Assembly: GCA_951230915.1 (NCBI GenBank)
Contig: OX579637.1
Span: 4,588,001-4,652,000 of the forward strand
Length of the DNA: 64,000 bases
Direction: 5' to 3'
DNA from: Antitrichia curtipendula
Lineage: Eukaryota; Streptophyta; Bryopsida; Hypnales; Leucodontaceae
Shown here: positions 1 to 10,832 of the stretch, one piece after another
Layout: the number at the start of each line of letters is the position of its first letter
Numbering within the stretch: position 1 is the stretch's first letter
Program-made: the position numbers and the translations under genes
The notes under the pieces: model-generated
Databases searched by the model: none
What the model was told of the DNA's origin: nothing
What the model saw: only the letters and a program-made list of their open reading frames with translations

Positions 1-29
1 CAAATAAACCAGAATTACTAGATAGAATA

Positions 30-125
30 TTTACTCGGAAAATGAATGAGGTGAAAACCTCAAGCAACATCGTGTACCAACTCTTCCGGAGATTTTGATG
101 GCACTAGGTCGAGCAGAATGTAATA
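30..125 (-). pseudogene. Edge fragment of a ParB/methyltransferase-family gene (gene B type)
   Basis: The minus strand encodes a peptide containing KSWYTMLLEVFTSFIF, which closely matches KSWYCMLVEVFTSFIF encoded at about 26000-26080 minus (gene B). The nucleotide match runs over about 85 bp at roughly 75 percent identity. The rest of the gene would lie left of the window or has been lost. A GCGCTGAA-type dyad at 199-220 lies just outside the matching exon. The function is only inferred from the match to gene B. Confidence 0.55.
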
Positions 126-198
126 CCAACACCAATGAATCAGAATCCCAATTCTACGTTGTCAAGAGTCCAGTAATGACGACAACCGTGTATTGCAA

Positions 199-220
199 AT
201 CAGCTCGACCTGCGCTGAAT
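199..220. repeat. Isolated GCGCTGAA-type dyad
   Basis: An imperfect dyad with half-sites TCAGCTCG and TGCGCTGA. It belongs to the same family as the dyads in the introns of gene A and lies next to the exon fragment at 30-125. Confidence 0.5.
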
Positions 221-409
221 CGCTTTTGAAGTCCAGAGTCAGAAATGTTCACGTATTATAATTCAACATGATAACAGTAGATATGTCATTCCTCCCGGCG
301 CGATCTGACGTCTAATACCAAGTTAGTAGTGTGATATGTCAAAGACTAATGATCTGCAGTATCTAAAAAACTATTTGTAAACAACATGTCAATATAACAA
401 TCTTGGCAC

Positions 410-1292
410 CACGTCATTGTAATTAAGAAAGGGCCATGCTATATTCTGAAACAATGGAACAATGCACTGCAGACACGCAATGAACTGCAGTTTAGAGCTA
501 AGCACGTTGAAGCACAATATTAGGATATATACTAAACATCTATGCAAGGTTGGTCCTCTCTTGCAATTCAGCGCTAAGCGCACTGAAATGCAACACTATG
601 ATGTATACTAATTATCTACGCGTAGTCGGTTTCAAATGCCATTGAGCACTAAGGGCGTTCAAGTGCAATACTATGTATATTCTACGTCTATTCATGACCA
701 GTCGCAAATGCAATTCAGCGCTAAGCGCGTTGAAATGCAATACTATGGTATACGTCATTGTAATTAGGGAAGGGACATGCTATATTATGTAACACTGGAG
801 CTATGCACTGCAGATACGCAATGAACTATAGTTTAGAGCTAAGCGCGCTGAAGCACAATACTAAGATATATACAGACCATCTACGCAAGGTCGGTCCTCT
901 CCTGCAATTCAGTGCTAAACGCGCTGAAACCATTATCATGAAGTACATGAAACAGATATTCATGGTCGGTTTTAAAATGCAATTCAGCGCTAAGCGCGCT
1001 GAAATGCAACACTATGATGTATACTAATTATCTACTTGTAGTCGATTTCAAATGCCATTCAGCACTATGCACGTTGAAATGCAATACTATGTATATTCAA
1101 CGTCTATTCATGACCGGTCGCAAATGCAATTCAGCGCTGAGCGTGCTGAAATGCAATAGTATGGTATATGTTAATCATGTTAGCGTCGTCGGTCCTCTAC
1201 TGCAATTCAGCGCTATGCGCGCTAAAATGTAATTCAACGGTTTTGAAATCATGAACAATTCTCTACTGCAATTCAACGCGGTCAACGCTGAA
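410..1292. repeat. Tandem array of ~70-85 bp units, each with a TTCAGC...GCTGAA palindrome
   Basis: Two large tandem copies start at 411 and 752 (offset 341 bp at the start). The second copy has one extra unit, so the offset grows to about 416 bp by position 1001. Within each copy, units of roughly 70-85 bp carry a palindrome near TTCAGCGCTAAGCGCGCTG, for example at 567-587, 714-734, 907-927, 983-1003, 1058-1078, 1130-1150, 1206-1226 and 1272-1292. Short ORFs here are by-products of the repeat and I do not call them genes. Confidence 0.85.
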
Positions 1293-1299
1293 TTACAAT

Positions 1300-2260
1300 T
1301 CCGTAAAATGAGGGACCTTCATTGTTATTTTTATTGGTTACTGTCTCCTGGATTTACGACGCCCATTTCGGTGACTATCTCACATCGAACAAACGCGGTT
1401 CTGAAGCGGTCTACAAATCGGTCTGCAATGCGGGCGATGCAATACATGAAGACATGAAATGCGGTATCGGGGAATACAGAATTCATCAAACAACGTCATT
1501 GCCAACCAATGAATGGATAATGTCTATCCTGGTGAGTGACAAGCTTCCAATAATGAGACGATGATAGCTTACAAGTAACAATCTGCGGTGAAGTGCCTCC
1601 TCTAACAACGCGACAGACAATAACAACCCGACTTCAAGTCGATCACAAAACGATACTACTCTGAACTCTTCATAGAAATCTAACAATACAAGTCAATTGC
1701 ACAAATGAAGAGAGCAGCGTAACTACGAGGAAGTCGATGCAAGTGAAGAGAAGGGGAAATAGCACGTCCACGAGTAGGTTGATGGCGCTCGCTCGATTTC
1801 CTGGTGGGAACAAAGGAGCACAAATGTTTTCAAAAATTCCCTCCTAATTTTTGATGTCCAGAGAATCAATGTGGCCTTTGCAGCTTTACACTAAGAAAGC
1901 ATCCTCCAAAGCGTGATTTATTCAATGGTCCCACTGAAGTTATGGGCAAAATTCTGACGAGGGTTTCCTTCATAAATGCTGGTTGACTTTATTAGACTAA
2001 GGTGGCTCTCTCCTATTGGGAAGTTGTCATCCTTACTCGAGATAGTTGCAAATCATTCCTTTATCTCCTTTCAATTCGCATTGCTTGCTACGCCATTAAT
2101 GGTGATAGCTTCATATTAGAATCTGAAATACTATTATAGTATTACAAAGAAAATGCCGGCACCTGTGAATAAGTCTTGTGTTGTAAAAATTAAATATATT
2201 AATGAACAAATTAAATGCCCGCTGAATTCCACTTTCATAGGAGAGAATTTAGGATTCGGA
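1300..2260. other. Non-coding stretch, nothing recognised
   Basis: Mixed-composition sequence with short frames only. I see no conserved motif, terminal repeat or splice-delimited exon that I could defend. Confidence 0.5.
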
Positions 2261-2283
2261 TTCTCGAAATTCTAGGTTTGGGG

Positions 2284-2313
2284 GTTTAGGATTTAGGGTT
2301 TAGGATTTAGGGT
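2284..2313 (+). repeat. Degenerate interstitial plant-telomere-like repeat
   Basis: The sequence alternates TTTAGGG and TTTAGGA (GTTTAGGATTTAGGG repeated), about four units, preceded by a G-rich run. TTTAGGG is the usual telomere unit of most land plants and many green algae. The run is too short and degenerate to be a chromosome end. Confidence 0.6.
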
Positions 2314-2439
2314 TCAGACCTTTGACTTCTAAGCCATCAAAATTGTTGAAGGCGGTGACAAAAGAAATGTTGCCGTACATTCATAACAATCTTTTAATGC
2401 ATACAAATTTGAATGAAACATAATGTATGTAGAGGAATC

Positions 2440-5400
2440 AATAATGTGCGTCTAAATTGTGCCTTGAACTTTATTCATTGCAAACACCAGAAGTCATGAA
2501 ATGCGTTTGTGAAAGGATTACAAAAGAACTTGTAGAAGTTGTTAATATTTCCTAGATTCAACATCTATTAAAATTTTCAATTGTTCTTCATTGTTAATTA
2601 ATCTTTACGTCATGAATAGTAAAAAAATAAGAATCAACGAGGCTTTGTATTATAATACAACATTAAAAGCTAATGAATTTGTACGTAAAGTGCTTAATCT
2701 AGAAATGTAGAAGTTGTAAACATGATGAAGTTATTAAAATCGTGTGCACTTTCAGTGAATTCCAATGTGAATAAAAAAAAGGAAAAGAATTTGGCCCTAA
2801 ACTTAATACACCATTATTAATACCAGAAGTCATGGATTGATATGTACAGGGCTCAACCCAAAAAGTATTGAAGTTTCAAATATCATAAAGATTAAGAATC
2901 TCAAAAAATATTTAAATTGAGCACATTTGTAATGAACAAGGACATGAAATAAATGAATTGGAATAAATTCTGGCCTCACTGTGTTTTAATACACCACTTG
3001 TTCCATGATACCAAATGCCATGGCATTGGTATATGAAGCACTTAATTAAAAAAATGGACTTTTAAATATCTAAAAGATTATAAATATTTACAAACATTTA
3101 ATTCATGAGCAATTTCCATGAATTCCAATGTGAATTAAGAAAATGGAAATGAAGTCGGCCTTGTTTTTTAGTACACAACCAATACCAGAAGTCATAGAAT
3201 TTATACGTAATAGGTTTAGTGTAAAAATATGTAGAAGTTCTAAATATCAATAATATTAAGAACCTTGAAGAAGTTTAACTCAAAGCCTTTTTATGAATCC
3301 CGACGTGAATTAAAGAAATGGGAATAAATGTAGCCCAATATTTTAATACACATTCAAAATCAAAATTCATGGAATTGTTAAGTTATAAACTTCATCAAGA
3401 AAAGGTAAAAGTTCCAAATATCATGAAGATGAAGAATCATTTATGAAATTTAATTCATGCGCATTTTTTATGATTCCCGACGTGCATATAAAAAGTGGGA
3501 ATGAACTTGGCCCTGTATTTTAATAAATGACCATTATCCAAATTCATGGAATTTACACGTAAAAGGCGTAGTGAAAAAAAATGTAGAAGTTGTCAATATC
3601 ATGAAGATGAAGAATCTTTGATGAAATTTAATTCATGCACATTTTTTATGATTCCCGACGTGCATATCAAAAATAGGAATGAACTTGGCCCTGTATTTTA
3701 ATAAATGACCAATAGCCAAAGTCTTGGAATTTATGCGTAAAAGGCTTTGTCAAAAAGTAAATAGAAGTTTTGAATTTCATGAAGATTAAGAATCATTGGA
3801 AAAAAATAAGTAAATGTGCATTTTAGATGAATTCAAACGTGAATTAAATAAATAGGAATAAATTCAGCACTGAATTGTAATACACCATCGAAACCAGAAT
3901 TCGTGGATTTCATAAGTGAAGGATTTAATAAAAAAAAATGTGAAAGTTGAAAATCTTCATTTATCATGAAGATGAAGAATCTCTGAAATTTGGACTTAAA
4001 AGGCCTACTATTAAAGCGTAGAAGTTTTAAATGTTCTAAAGATTTCGATTCTGCAAGAATATTTAAATTGTTCATGTTCTTAGACAACCCTATGTAAATT
4101 AAGATATATATACTTAAAAATGCCTACATTTTAATCACTGGTCATTAGTATCCAATCATCTTCACCTGAAATGAAAATAACCGGGAATGAACCGGGCCTT
4201 GCTTAAAAATGACCTTCAATTGACAAATTCAATTCAAAATCCATCGACGTGGATTTTCTTACGTCATGTTCAAATACCTATTAGGCAGTTCTAATTGCAT
4301 TTAGGATTATAATTCAAGGTTCTACAACTTATGAATGTTTAATTTTATTCAATTCAAAATCCACTCTCTTAAATTTGACTTCAAAAAACTGCGAATGAAA
4401 TGGACCCCAGCTCCTTTATGGAACCAAATTTGAAAATTTCTTGTATTTATGAATGTAAGTATTTAAATTATTTTTAGAAAAGTTGAAATTATATGTACGA
4501 TTTATAACCTACAAGAGTTTTTAATTTATTTCCATTTAAAGTCCATCTTCTTTCAAATAAATTAAAATTAGAAATGACATGGCCATTGCACTTTAATGGC
4601 CAAAATTTGAAAGTGTCATGCATTTGTGTACGTGAATGTAAAATTTTTTCTATGAAATGTTGAATTCCACCTACAATATTGATTCCACAGTTATTTTTAA
4701 TTTATTCCCACATGAAGTGTATTTTTTGTGAATTAAAAATTTTGGGAATGAAATGGCCTCTGACCCATTCATGGCCCAAATTTCAAAATGTCATGCACTC
4801 TTACGTGAATGTTGAAATTCTTTTTAGAAAAGTTGGAATTACACTTAGGATCAACATTCCATAAGAAATTTTAATTTATTCCCATTTAAAATCCATCTTT
4901 TTTTGAATTAGAAAAAATTGTTAATGAAATGGTCTCTGGCCCTTTATGGTCCAATTTGAAAATGTCATGCATTTTCATACGTAAATTTTTAAATTTCATT
5001 TTATAGAAGTTGGAACTATACCTATGATTAAGATTCCATAAGAATTTTTAAATCATTCCCATTCGAAGTGCATCATATTTGAAATAAATGAAATTGAGAA
5101 TGAAATCGCCTTTGGCCCCTTTATGGCCCAAATACCAAAATTTAATGCATCTTCATTTGTAACTGCTTAAAACTTTCTTAAAGAATTTGGAATTACAACT
5201 ACAATTTAAATTCTACAAGAATTTTAAATTATTCCTATATAAAATCCATGTTTTTTTTATGAACTTACAGAAATTGGGAATGAAATGGTTGCTACACTTT
5301 AATGACTCAAATTTGAAAAGGTCATGCATTTTCATACGTGAATGTTTAAATTTCATTTTATAGAAGTTCAAATTCCACCTATGATTTGCATTTCACAAAA

Positions 5401-5790
5401 AAATTCAAATTATTCGCATTTGAAGTCCATCATCTTTGAGTTAAAAAAAAATTGGGAATGAAATGGCCGCTGCACTTTAATGACTGAAATTTAAAAATGT
5501 CATGCATTTTCATGCGTGAATGCTTGAATTTCATTTTATAGAAGTTGGAATTACATCTATGATTTAGATTCCACAAGAATTTTTAAATTATTGCCTTTTG
5601 AAATGCATCATATTTGAATTAGAAAAAAATTGGGAATGAAATGGCCGTTGTACTTTAATGACTCAAATATGTACAAGTCTTAAATGAAAATACATACACC
5701 TAAATTGTGTCTTGTACTTTAATCATTACAAATATCCAGAATCATGAAATTCTTACGTGAAAGTTTGAACTAAAAAGTTGTATTTTATTT
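2440..5790. repeat. Degenerate ~177-bp satellite array, about 18-19 monomers, two subfamilies
   Basis: Landmark phrases recur at near-constant spacing. The CATGGAATTTA-like phrase occurs near 2827, 3011, 3184, 3361, 3539, 3716 and 3893 (steps of 173-184). The GTCATGCATTTTCA-like phrase occurs near 4436, 4614, 4790, 4963, 5141, 5321 and 5499 (steps of 173-180). Both halves share the cores GGGAATGAA, TGGCC, TTTAATGAC and TAGAAGTTG in the same order, so they are diverged subfamilies of one monomer. The array is very AT-rich. The monomer length is nucleosome-sized, as in many plant pericentromeric satellites, but the role is unknown. Confidence 0.8.
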
Positions 5791-6960
5791 ACTGAATTGA
5801 AATATGAATGACTTGTTTTTTAGAAAGTCTGTTTTTTAAAGTAGTAGCAATTATCATCCTTTTTTTTTCAAAGATTTATTTTTAAATTATGTTATTGTTT
5901 AATACCAAATACTTTAAACGCACCATATCAATATTTGATTTGATTCAGGAGAACCTAAAAGATGTAAATGGTAGGACAGTCAAACAATTGTAGGAAACTT
6001 TCGCTTTTGATATTGACATCCGCAGAAGAAAATTTATGTTGGTATCGCACAAGGTGGAATGAAAATATGCAATGAATCTACAATAATTTACACATTTTAG
6101 GATATGGATATCAAGAAGAGTAGGATACATATATTAAGTAGAGGGTTACTTTAGACAATAAAATAAACAATGCACTAGCATGTTATCAACTATGGAAAAG
6201 GTTTAGAACATCATTAACCCCTAATTGGTCGAGGCACCCAAATGCGGTGTTTGTTAAAATTTGAAGTTAAATTAAACCTAACCAAGTTGCTATTTTTAGT
6301 AGGTGATATTTTTAAAAAGTTCTTCTTGAAGTCTAGTTTTAGCTACAAAAATTTGATTTTCAAAATAAATGTTATTGATTTTTCTATTCATGCTTTCGTA
6401 CAAGGATACCTAATGTAATCTTGACTTCCCGTAGTGTTCAGAGCTCTTGGAAATGAGCCTCAAATACAGTAGACCTTGGAGAAAAATCACATTCAAAATT
6501 CATTTAATAAAATTGTGTAGTACATTTAGAGAAGCCTTAAATTGATCGTGGTTATACAAGTTAGTCCCTCTAATCTCAAATTTTTTTTGGTCACCAACTT
6601 TTTAGATTTCATTTGTGTAAAGAAGATTAAAAGATATTTGTAATTTTAGCACTCTCACGGTCAAACATTATAATCTTTGACTCTATAAGTGGTATTGTTG
6701 TAATTCCTTTGTTTATAAGATCACTAATATGTCTAGTAGTTTGAATTTGTATGGTTAAAAGTTAAAAGAAAATTGATACAACTTATCAAAATGTTGGCAT
6801 TTTGTTCACTCTAAAACAAATTCTATAAAGCCCAAAACCGACCTTGAGCATTTAGGGGTTAAAGACAATTTGGATACTACGACATTCCATTTAAGAACCT
6901 TGGTTTCGAGTGTGAGAAGCAAGGGGTGTGACATGGAGGGCATAGTCTGGAAGATTAGGG
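5790..6960. other. AT-rich spacer, nothing recognised
   Basis: Low-GC sequence between the satellite array and the GC-rich start of gene A. I see no ORF above about 60 codons and no terminal repeats. Confidence 0.5.
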
Positions 6961-6976
6961 TATTTAGGGGTGCATA

Positions 6977-7036
6977 GTACCGGGTATAGTGGTCGGGTAC
7001 CAGGTATAGAGGTCGGGTACCGGGTACAGAGGTCAG
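6977..7036 (+). repeat. Three 20-bp tandem units upstream of gene A
   Basis: The unit GTACCGGGTATAGAGGTCGG occurs three times with one to three changes, directly upstream of the GC-rich first exon. A transcription-factor array or a simple minisatellite are both possible. Confidence 0.75.
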
Positions 7037-7328
7037 TGCAGGGTACGCTGTTTCGGCGAGGCAACGGTGATTTCGGCGAGGGTTTAGGGTTTGGCGCGCT
7101 CCGTTTGCCACCTATGCATTTTCTCTTCGTCGTGATCGTTGCTTGCGGTCGTTGCGGGCATGTTCCCACCTACGTTCGTCGTGATCGTTTTGTGTTTGTG
7201 TGCCGTGGTCTCCGTTTGGTGATGCAAGAGTCTGCCTGTGCTGTGAGAGGCGAGTTGGAGGCGACTGGAGGCGACTGGAGGCGAGTTGGAGGAGAGCACG
7301 AAGGCGAGTTGGAGCAGGCGAGAGCAGG
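7037..7328 (+). promoter_or_regulatory. Promoter-proximal region and probable non-coding first exon of gene A
   Basis: An abrupt GC-rich island sits in AT-rich surroundings. It holds a telo-box-like GGTTTAGGGTTTGG at about 7081-7093, common near plant transcription starts. A GAGGCGACTG-type minisatellite lies at 7251-7320, and the island ends at a strong donor, GAGCAG|GTTAGT (exon end about 7328). The open frames across it in several registers reflect GC content. I infer a 5-prime untranslated exon spliced to the acceptor at 9227-9228. Confidence 0.45.
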
Positions 7329-7385
7329 TTAGTTTTTGCATTTGCTTGTGTGCGTATTTGTGCTTGTGCTTTGTCATGTTTGTGC

Positions 7386-7911
7386 TTGTGCTTTGCTTGT
7401 GATTTGCTTGTGATTGTTTTGCTTGTATTCATATCAGTTCTGCTTTCAACTTGTTTTAGGTTATCGGCAATAGAAAATTCGGCACGGCTCCTGTAGGTCA
7501 GGCTGATGCGTACTTAGAATTCATGAATTTCAGCTTAATCGTAGAATCTCAACAGTGCTTAGATTGCAAACATTCTAGTTTTAATTTTGCAGAAATTTTA
7601 ACATGTAATTGCGCTCATATAGGATCACAGCATGTTTCTACGGTCCCGGCTTGTGCTTTGCTTGTGATTGCTTTTTTGCGAGTGCTTGCGTTTTTCTTGT
7701 ATTCGTATCAGTTCTGCTTTCAACTTGTTCTAGGTTATCGGCAATAGAAAATTCGGCACGACTCCTATAGGTTAGGCTGATGCATACTTAGGGTTCACGA
7801 ATTTCAACTTAACCATAGAATCTCAACAGTGCTTAGATTGCAAACATTCTAGGATTAATTTTGCAGAAATTTTAACATGTAATTGCGCTCACGTAGGGTC
7901 ACGGCATGTTT
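7386..7911 (+). repeat. ~270-bp tandem duplication inside the first intron of gene A
   Basis: Copy one (about 7386-7636) and copy two (about 7648-7911) share long matching tracts, for example TTATCGGCAATAGAAAATTC at 7461 and 7735 (offset 274). Both copies contain a pyrimidine-rich tract followed by an AG, so the duplication also doubles a potential acceptor site. Confidence 0.8.
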
Positions 7912-8467
7912 GCAGATTGCTCAAATTGGTTTTCAAGCTTGCGGTTAGATAGATTAATTTTCAGATTGCTCAGATTGGTTTTCACTGCAGAGAGCTCAGA
8001 TTGGTTTATAAACTCTTCTTTGGTTTGATTGGACATTGTAATAGGAGTGTGTATGCTTGAATTTGTAATGCAAAATGCAGCTTCTCCATTTTTTTCAGAC
8101 GAATCTGTTCATTGTGTTGTTAGAGATTTCCAAGCAAAATTGCTGGTGTTGTTCATGTTTTTTTGCGTGTTTGTTTATTCCTGTGTTATTCGTTTCTTCT
8201 TGTCCATGTATCTATAGATTAGTTCCCGTCAATTTTAGATTTTCATTACGATTTCTAACTGAGTGCATGGGATTTGTTCTCAAGAAAGCCACTGAAAACA
8301 TAAACCAGACCAGCAGGAGAAAGGACAAAAGTGCTTGTACCAGAGGCTTCATATCTTCAAACTCCAAAACTACGCAGGGACAAACTGGTATGTATACGTG
8401 AACTTCGTACTTATTTGCTTGAATACGAAACCCTAAAATCCAGAACATAAAATTCAATAAGAAACAT

Positions 8468-9116
8468 GTCATTTCAGCGCGAGCCGCACTGAAATGACAA
8501 ATATACTCCAACCCCAAACGAGCATATCTATCATTTCAGTGCGCTTCGCGCTAAAAGTAAGTAAGTGCAGGGTCGCTCAAAAATGGTAAACGGCAATTCA
8601 GCACGGCTCATACTGAATGACGCTGAAAAATTGTGCTCAATCCAAATACTACAATCATCGTTACCGAGAGAGATAGTCTGCTCTATATATTACAGAAATA
8701 ACCAATTAATGCGACTCGCGCTGAAAAACACAGAACGCCAAAACAAAAGACAAGTAATCGGACTGGGCTAGTAGTCCAGTCTCAAAGAATTATAGTCGGG
8801 CACTATAAAAAGAGAGGAGGCCAGCGCAATACAACCCAAGAAAGCAATTCAGCGCGAGTCGCGTTGAATGGCAAAAGGCTATGACTGACTCCAACTCCAT
8901 CACAGAAACCATAACTCAATCCGTGAGAGCTAAAATATAATCCCAAACAACAGTTTACCGCTGACAGCGCTGAAAAGCAGAAAGGCCTAAAGGGGAGAGG
9001 TAGAATAAGGAGACAAATGCATCAATCCTCGAACAATTTAAGACGTACCCAACGATCCAGATAGAATCGACGAGCCAACCACAAGAATATAGCCATTCAG
9101 CGTGACTCGCGCTGAA
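8468..9116. repeat. Cluster of seven GCGCTGAA-type 21-bp dyads in the first intron of gene A
   Basis: Dyads lie at 8473-8493 (extended arms 8468-8498 with one mismatch), 8535-8555, 8597-8617, 8706-8725, 8848-8868, 8954-8974 and 9096-9116. The typical form is half-site TTCAGCGCGA, a central base, then the complementary half-site. Spacing varies from about 60 to 140 bp and the DNA between them is unrelated, so this is dispersed repetition of a short dyad rather than a long tandem unit. Confidence 0.8.
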
Positions 9117-9228
9117 CAGCAAAATGATGTTCAATGAAACACGGAAAGTATAGAGACTGGTAGTACAATCATCAGAAGCAGAGTAGGAATAATCGCTAAT
9201 AACAAATGGTATCATGGGATACATGCAG

Positions 9229-10688
9229 ATTGCAGAATGGAGAATCAATTGGAGGCGCTCAATATGTACTTCAAGAAATGTGAGGTACAGCTAGAAGAGA
9301 AACATACTGGCAAGGACGAAACTCTCATGGAGGGGGAATATTGGGAATTCAAGGAGCCAGAGAGAGTGCAGTTCTAGGGATTCATCATGCTCGCGTTCTC
9401 AAATGAGTTCTGCTTTGCATACATGTTCAAGAACGCGCAGGTCTTTCTCAACTTGTCATTCAACGAGAGAGTGAAGGATGTGGAGGCGGATACCCATCCA
9501 TTGATCAAAATAAAGTGTGTCACGGCTATGAAGGGCGTCCACAAGAACGATCAATACCATTTCACCATTTGCTTGGACTCCGTAATGATTCCATTCAACA
9601 TGACCCCTTTGCTTGGTAGTCTAGATCCGACGCCGTTCCAGCAAGATGTCAAGGAACTGGAGAAGAAAATTGACAACAATGAATGGAAGAATGCAAAGGG
9701 GACGCCAGTGGCCTGGAGGCAACTTGTTTCAAAAATCCGGGCCCTCTTCAAGAATTTTGATACGTTGAGAGGGAAGTATGAAATGCAGAACTCATTAAAT
9801 AGACCGAAGTTAGTCTCCATGGACGTTGCCAACCAAGGTGTTAGTCAGAGCTCGAAGAAGACCACAAGGTATGATTCGGGAAGCAGTCGAGGTCAGAAAA
9901 CCGCCCAGAAGACAACTCCCAAGACGTCGCAAGAGAAGGAAAAGAAGGCTGCAGGTTCGCCTTCTGTAAAGAAAGTTCTGGCAAAGTCCTCAAAACAATC
10001 TGAAGTGCATGATGGTAGCTTCGTTGAGGAGATGGCAAATGTTCCTCACTCCCGGGCAACAGAGAGAAAGCCGAACTACAAGGCCATCAGCGAGGCATAC
10101 CAGAAGTACTGGAAAACATGCGAAGACGCGTATGTCTTCGCGGTTGACGAGAAGAAGGCAGTGGACATCTCCCAGCTAATTGACGCATCGATTACATTCA
10201 ACATTCGGTCGAAGTAGCAGAGAATAGTAGAAGACAACGTGACCTATCTGCTGAACATCCCCGACAAGAGTACAAAGCAGACTCTTTGCGTTATGCCCGT
10301 CGGCCTAACCAAAAAACCAGAGAAGTGGGAAGAAATTGAAGCTGGACAATTTTACGTCATTAACGACCAACATAACGTTGAAGCAAGCAAGTTTATGTTC
10401 AATGACAAAAATGGTGTTGACCACGAGGAACGAGAACATTTCAAGAAATGGAACTGCTTCATCATGTGGTCTCTACACGGAGAGAAACTACGAACCGTCT
10501 CCGCCTACTATAATCGGGTGAATCACTTCATAGCAGTTCAGCCGTCATGGGCGACTAATATTCTAGGAGCGCGGGCAGTCTGGGAGGCCATGGGCAAGCC
10601 AAAGAATCCAGCTCAGATTCAGTCGGTTGGTACCCTAGCCAATACCAAGCGAACCGTCGAAAACCGGAAGAACAAAGACGCGTTTTAG
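9229..10688 (+). pseudogene. Gene A, exon 2: N-terminal region with ParB-like segment
   Basis: One reading frame starts at ATG 9237, just after acceptor ATGCAG at 9228. It is interrupted by TAG at 9375, 10215 and 10686; the last is the final codon before donor GT at 10689. A K/S/T-rich low-complexity linker lies at about 9830-10060. Near residue 368 the phrase GQFYVINDQHNVEASK resembles the D-G-x-H-R core of the ParB/sulfiredoxin nuclease-like fold, where ParB family proteins have a short strand and a conserved (D/N)xxH. It is followed by a W/Y-rich block (KKWNCFIMWSL, SAYYNRVNHF, WATNILGARAVW). The ParB assignment is by eye. The exon is coding-derived beyond doubt; its function is uncertain, and the stops make this copy probably dead. 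Confidence 0.6.
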
Positions 10689-10832
10689 GTTTGCCATTCA
10701 GCGCGACTCGAGCTTATCTGCAATGACTTAATGCCTCTCTTATTTGTATCTATTGAGTCATTCTCTTCGCGGATTAGCGCGGGTCTAGCTGAAGTGCTTG
10801 TACTGACAGTTATTTCCTGGAATCTGATGCAG
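10689..10832 (+). other. Gene A intron with two GCGCTGAA-type dyads
   Basis: A 144-bp GT-AG intron: donor TTTTAG|GTTTGC at 10689, acceptor GATGCAG at 10831-10832, joining two frame-0 exons in phase. It contains degenerate dyads at 10697-10716 and 10774-10793. Confidence 0.6.

Noticed and set aside
410..1292. CRISPR-like array
   Set aside because: Units have palindromes and regular spacing, but the 'spacers' are themselves repeated between units, no cas genes occur, and the genome is a plant-type nuclear one.
2284..2313. Chromosome end
   Set aside because: Only about four degenerate telomere-like units, with unrelated sequence on both sides.
6806..7496. Overlapping open frames of about 100 codons on both strands in the GC-rich island
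   Set aside because: They exist in up to four registers at once, follow GC content and the minisatellite, and show no protein-like motif.
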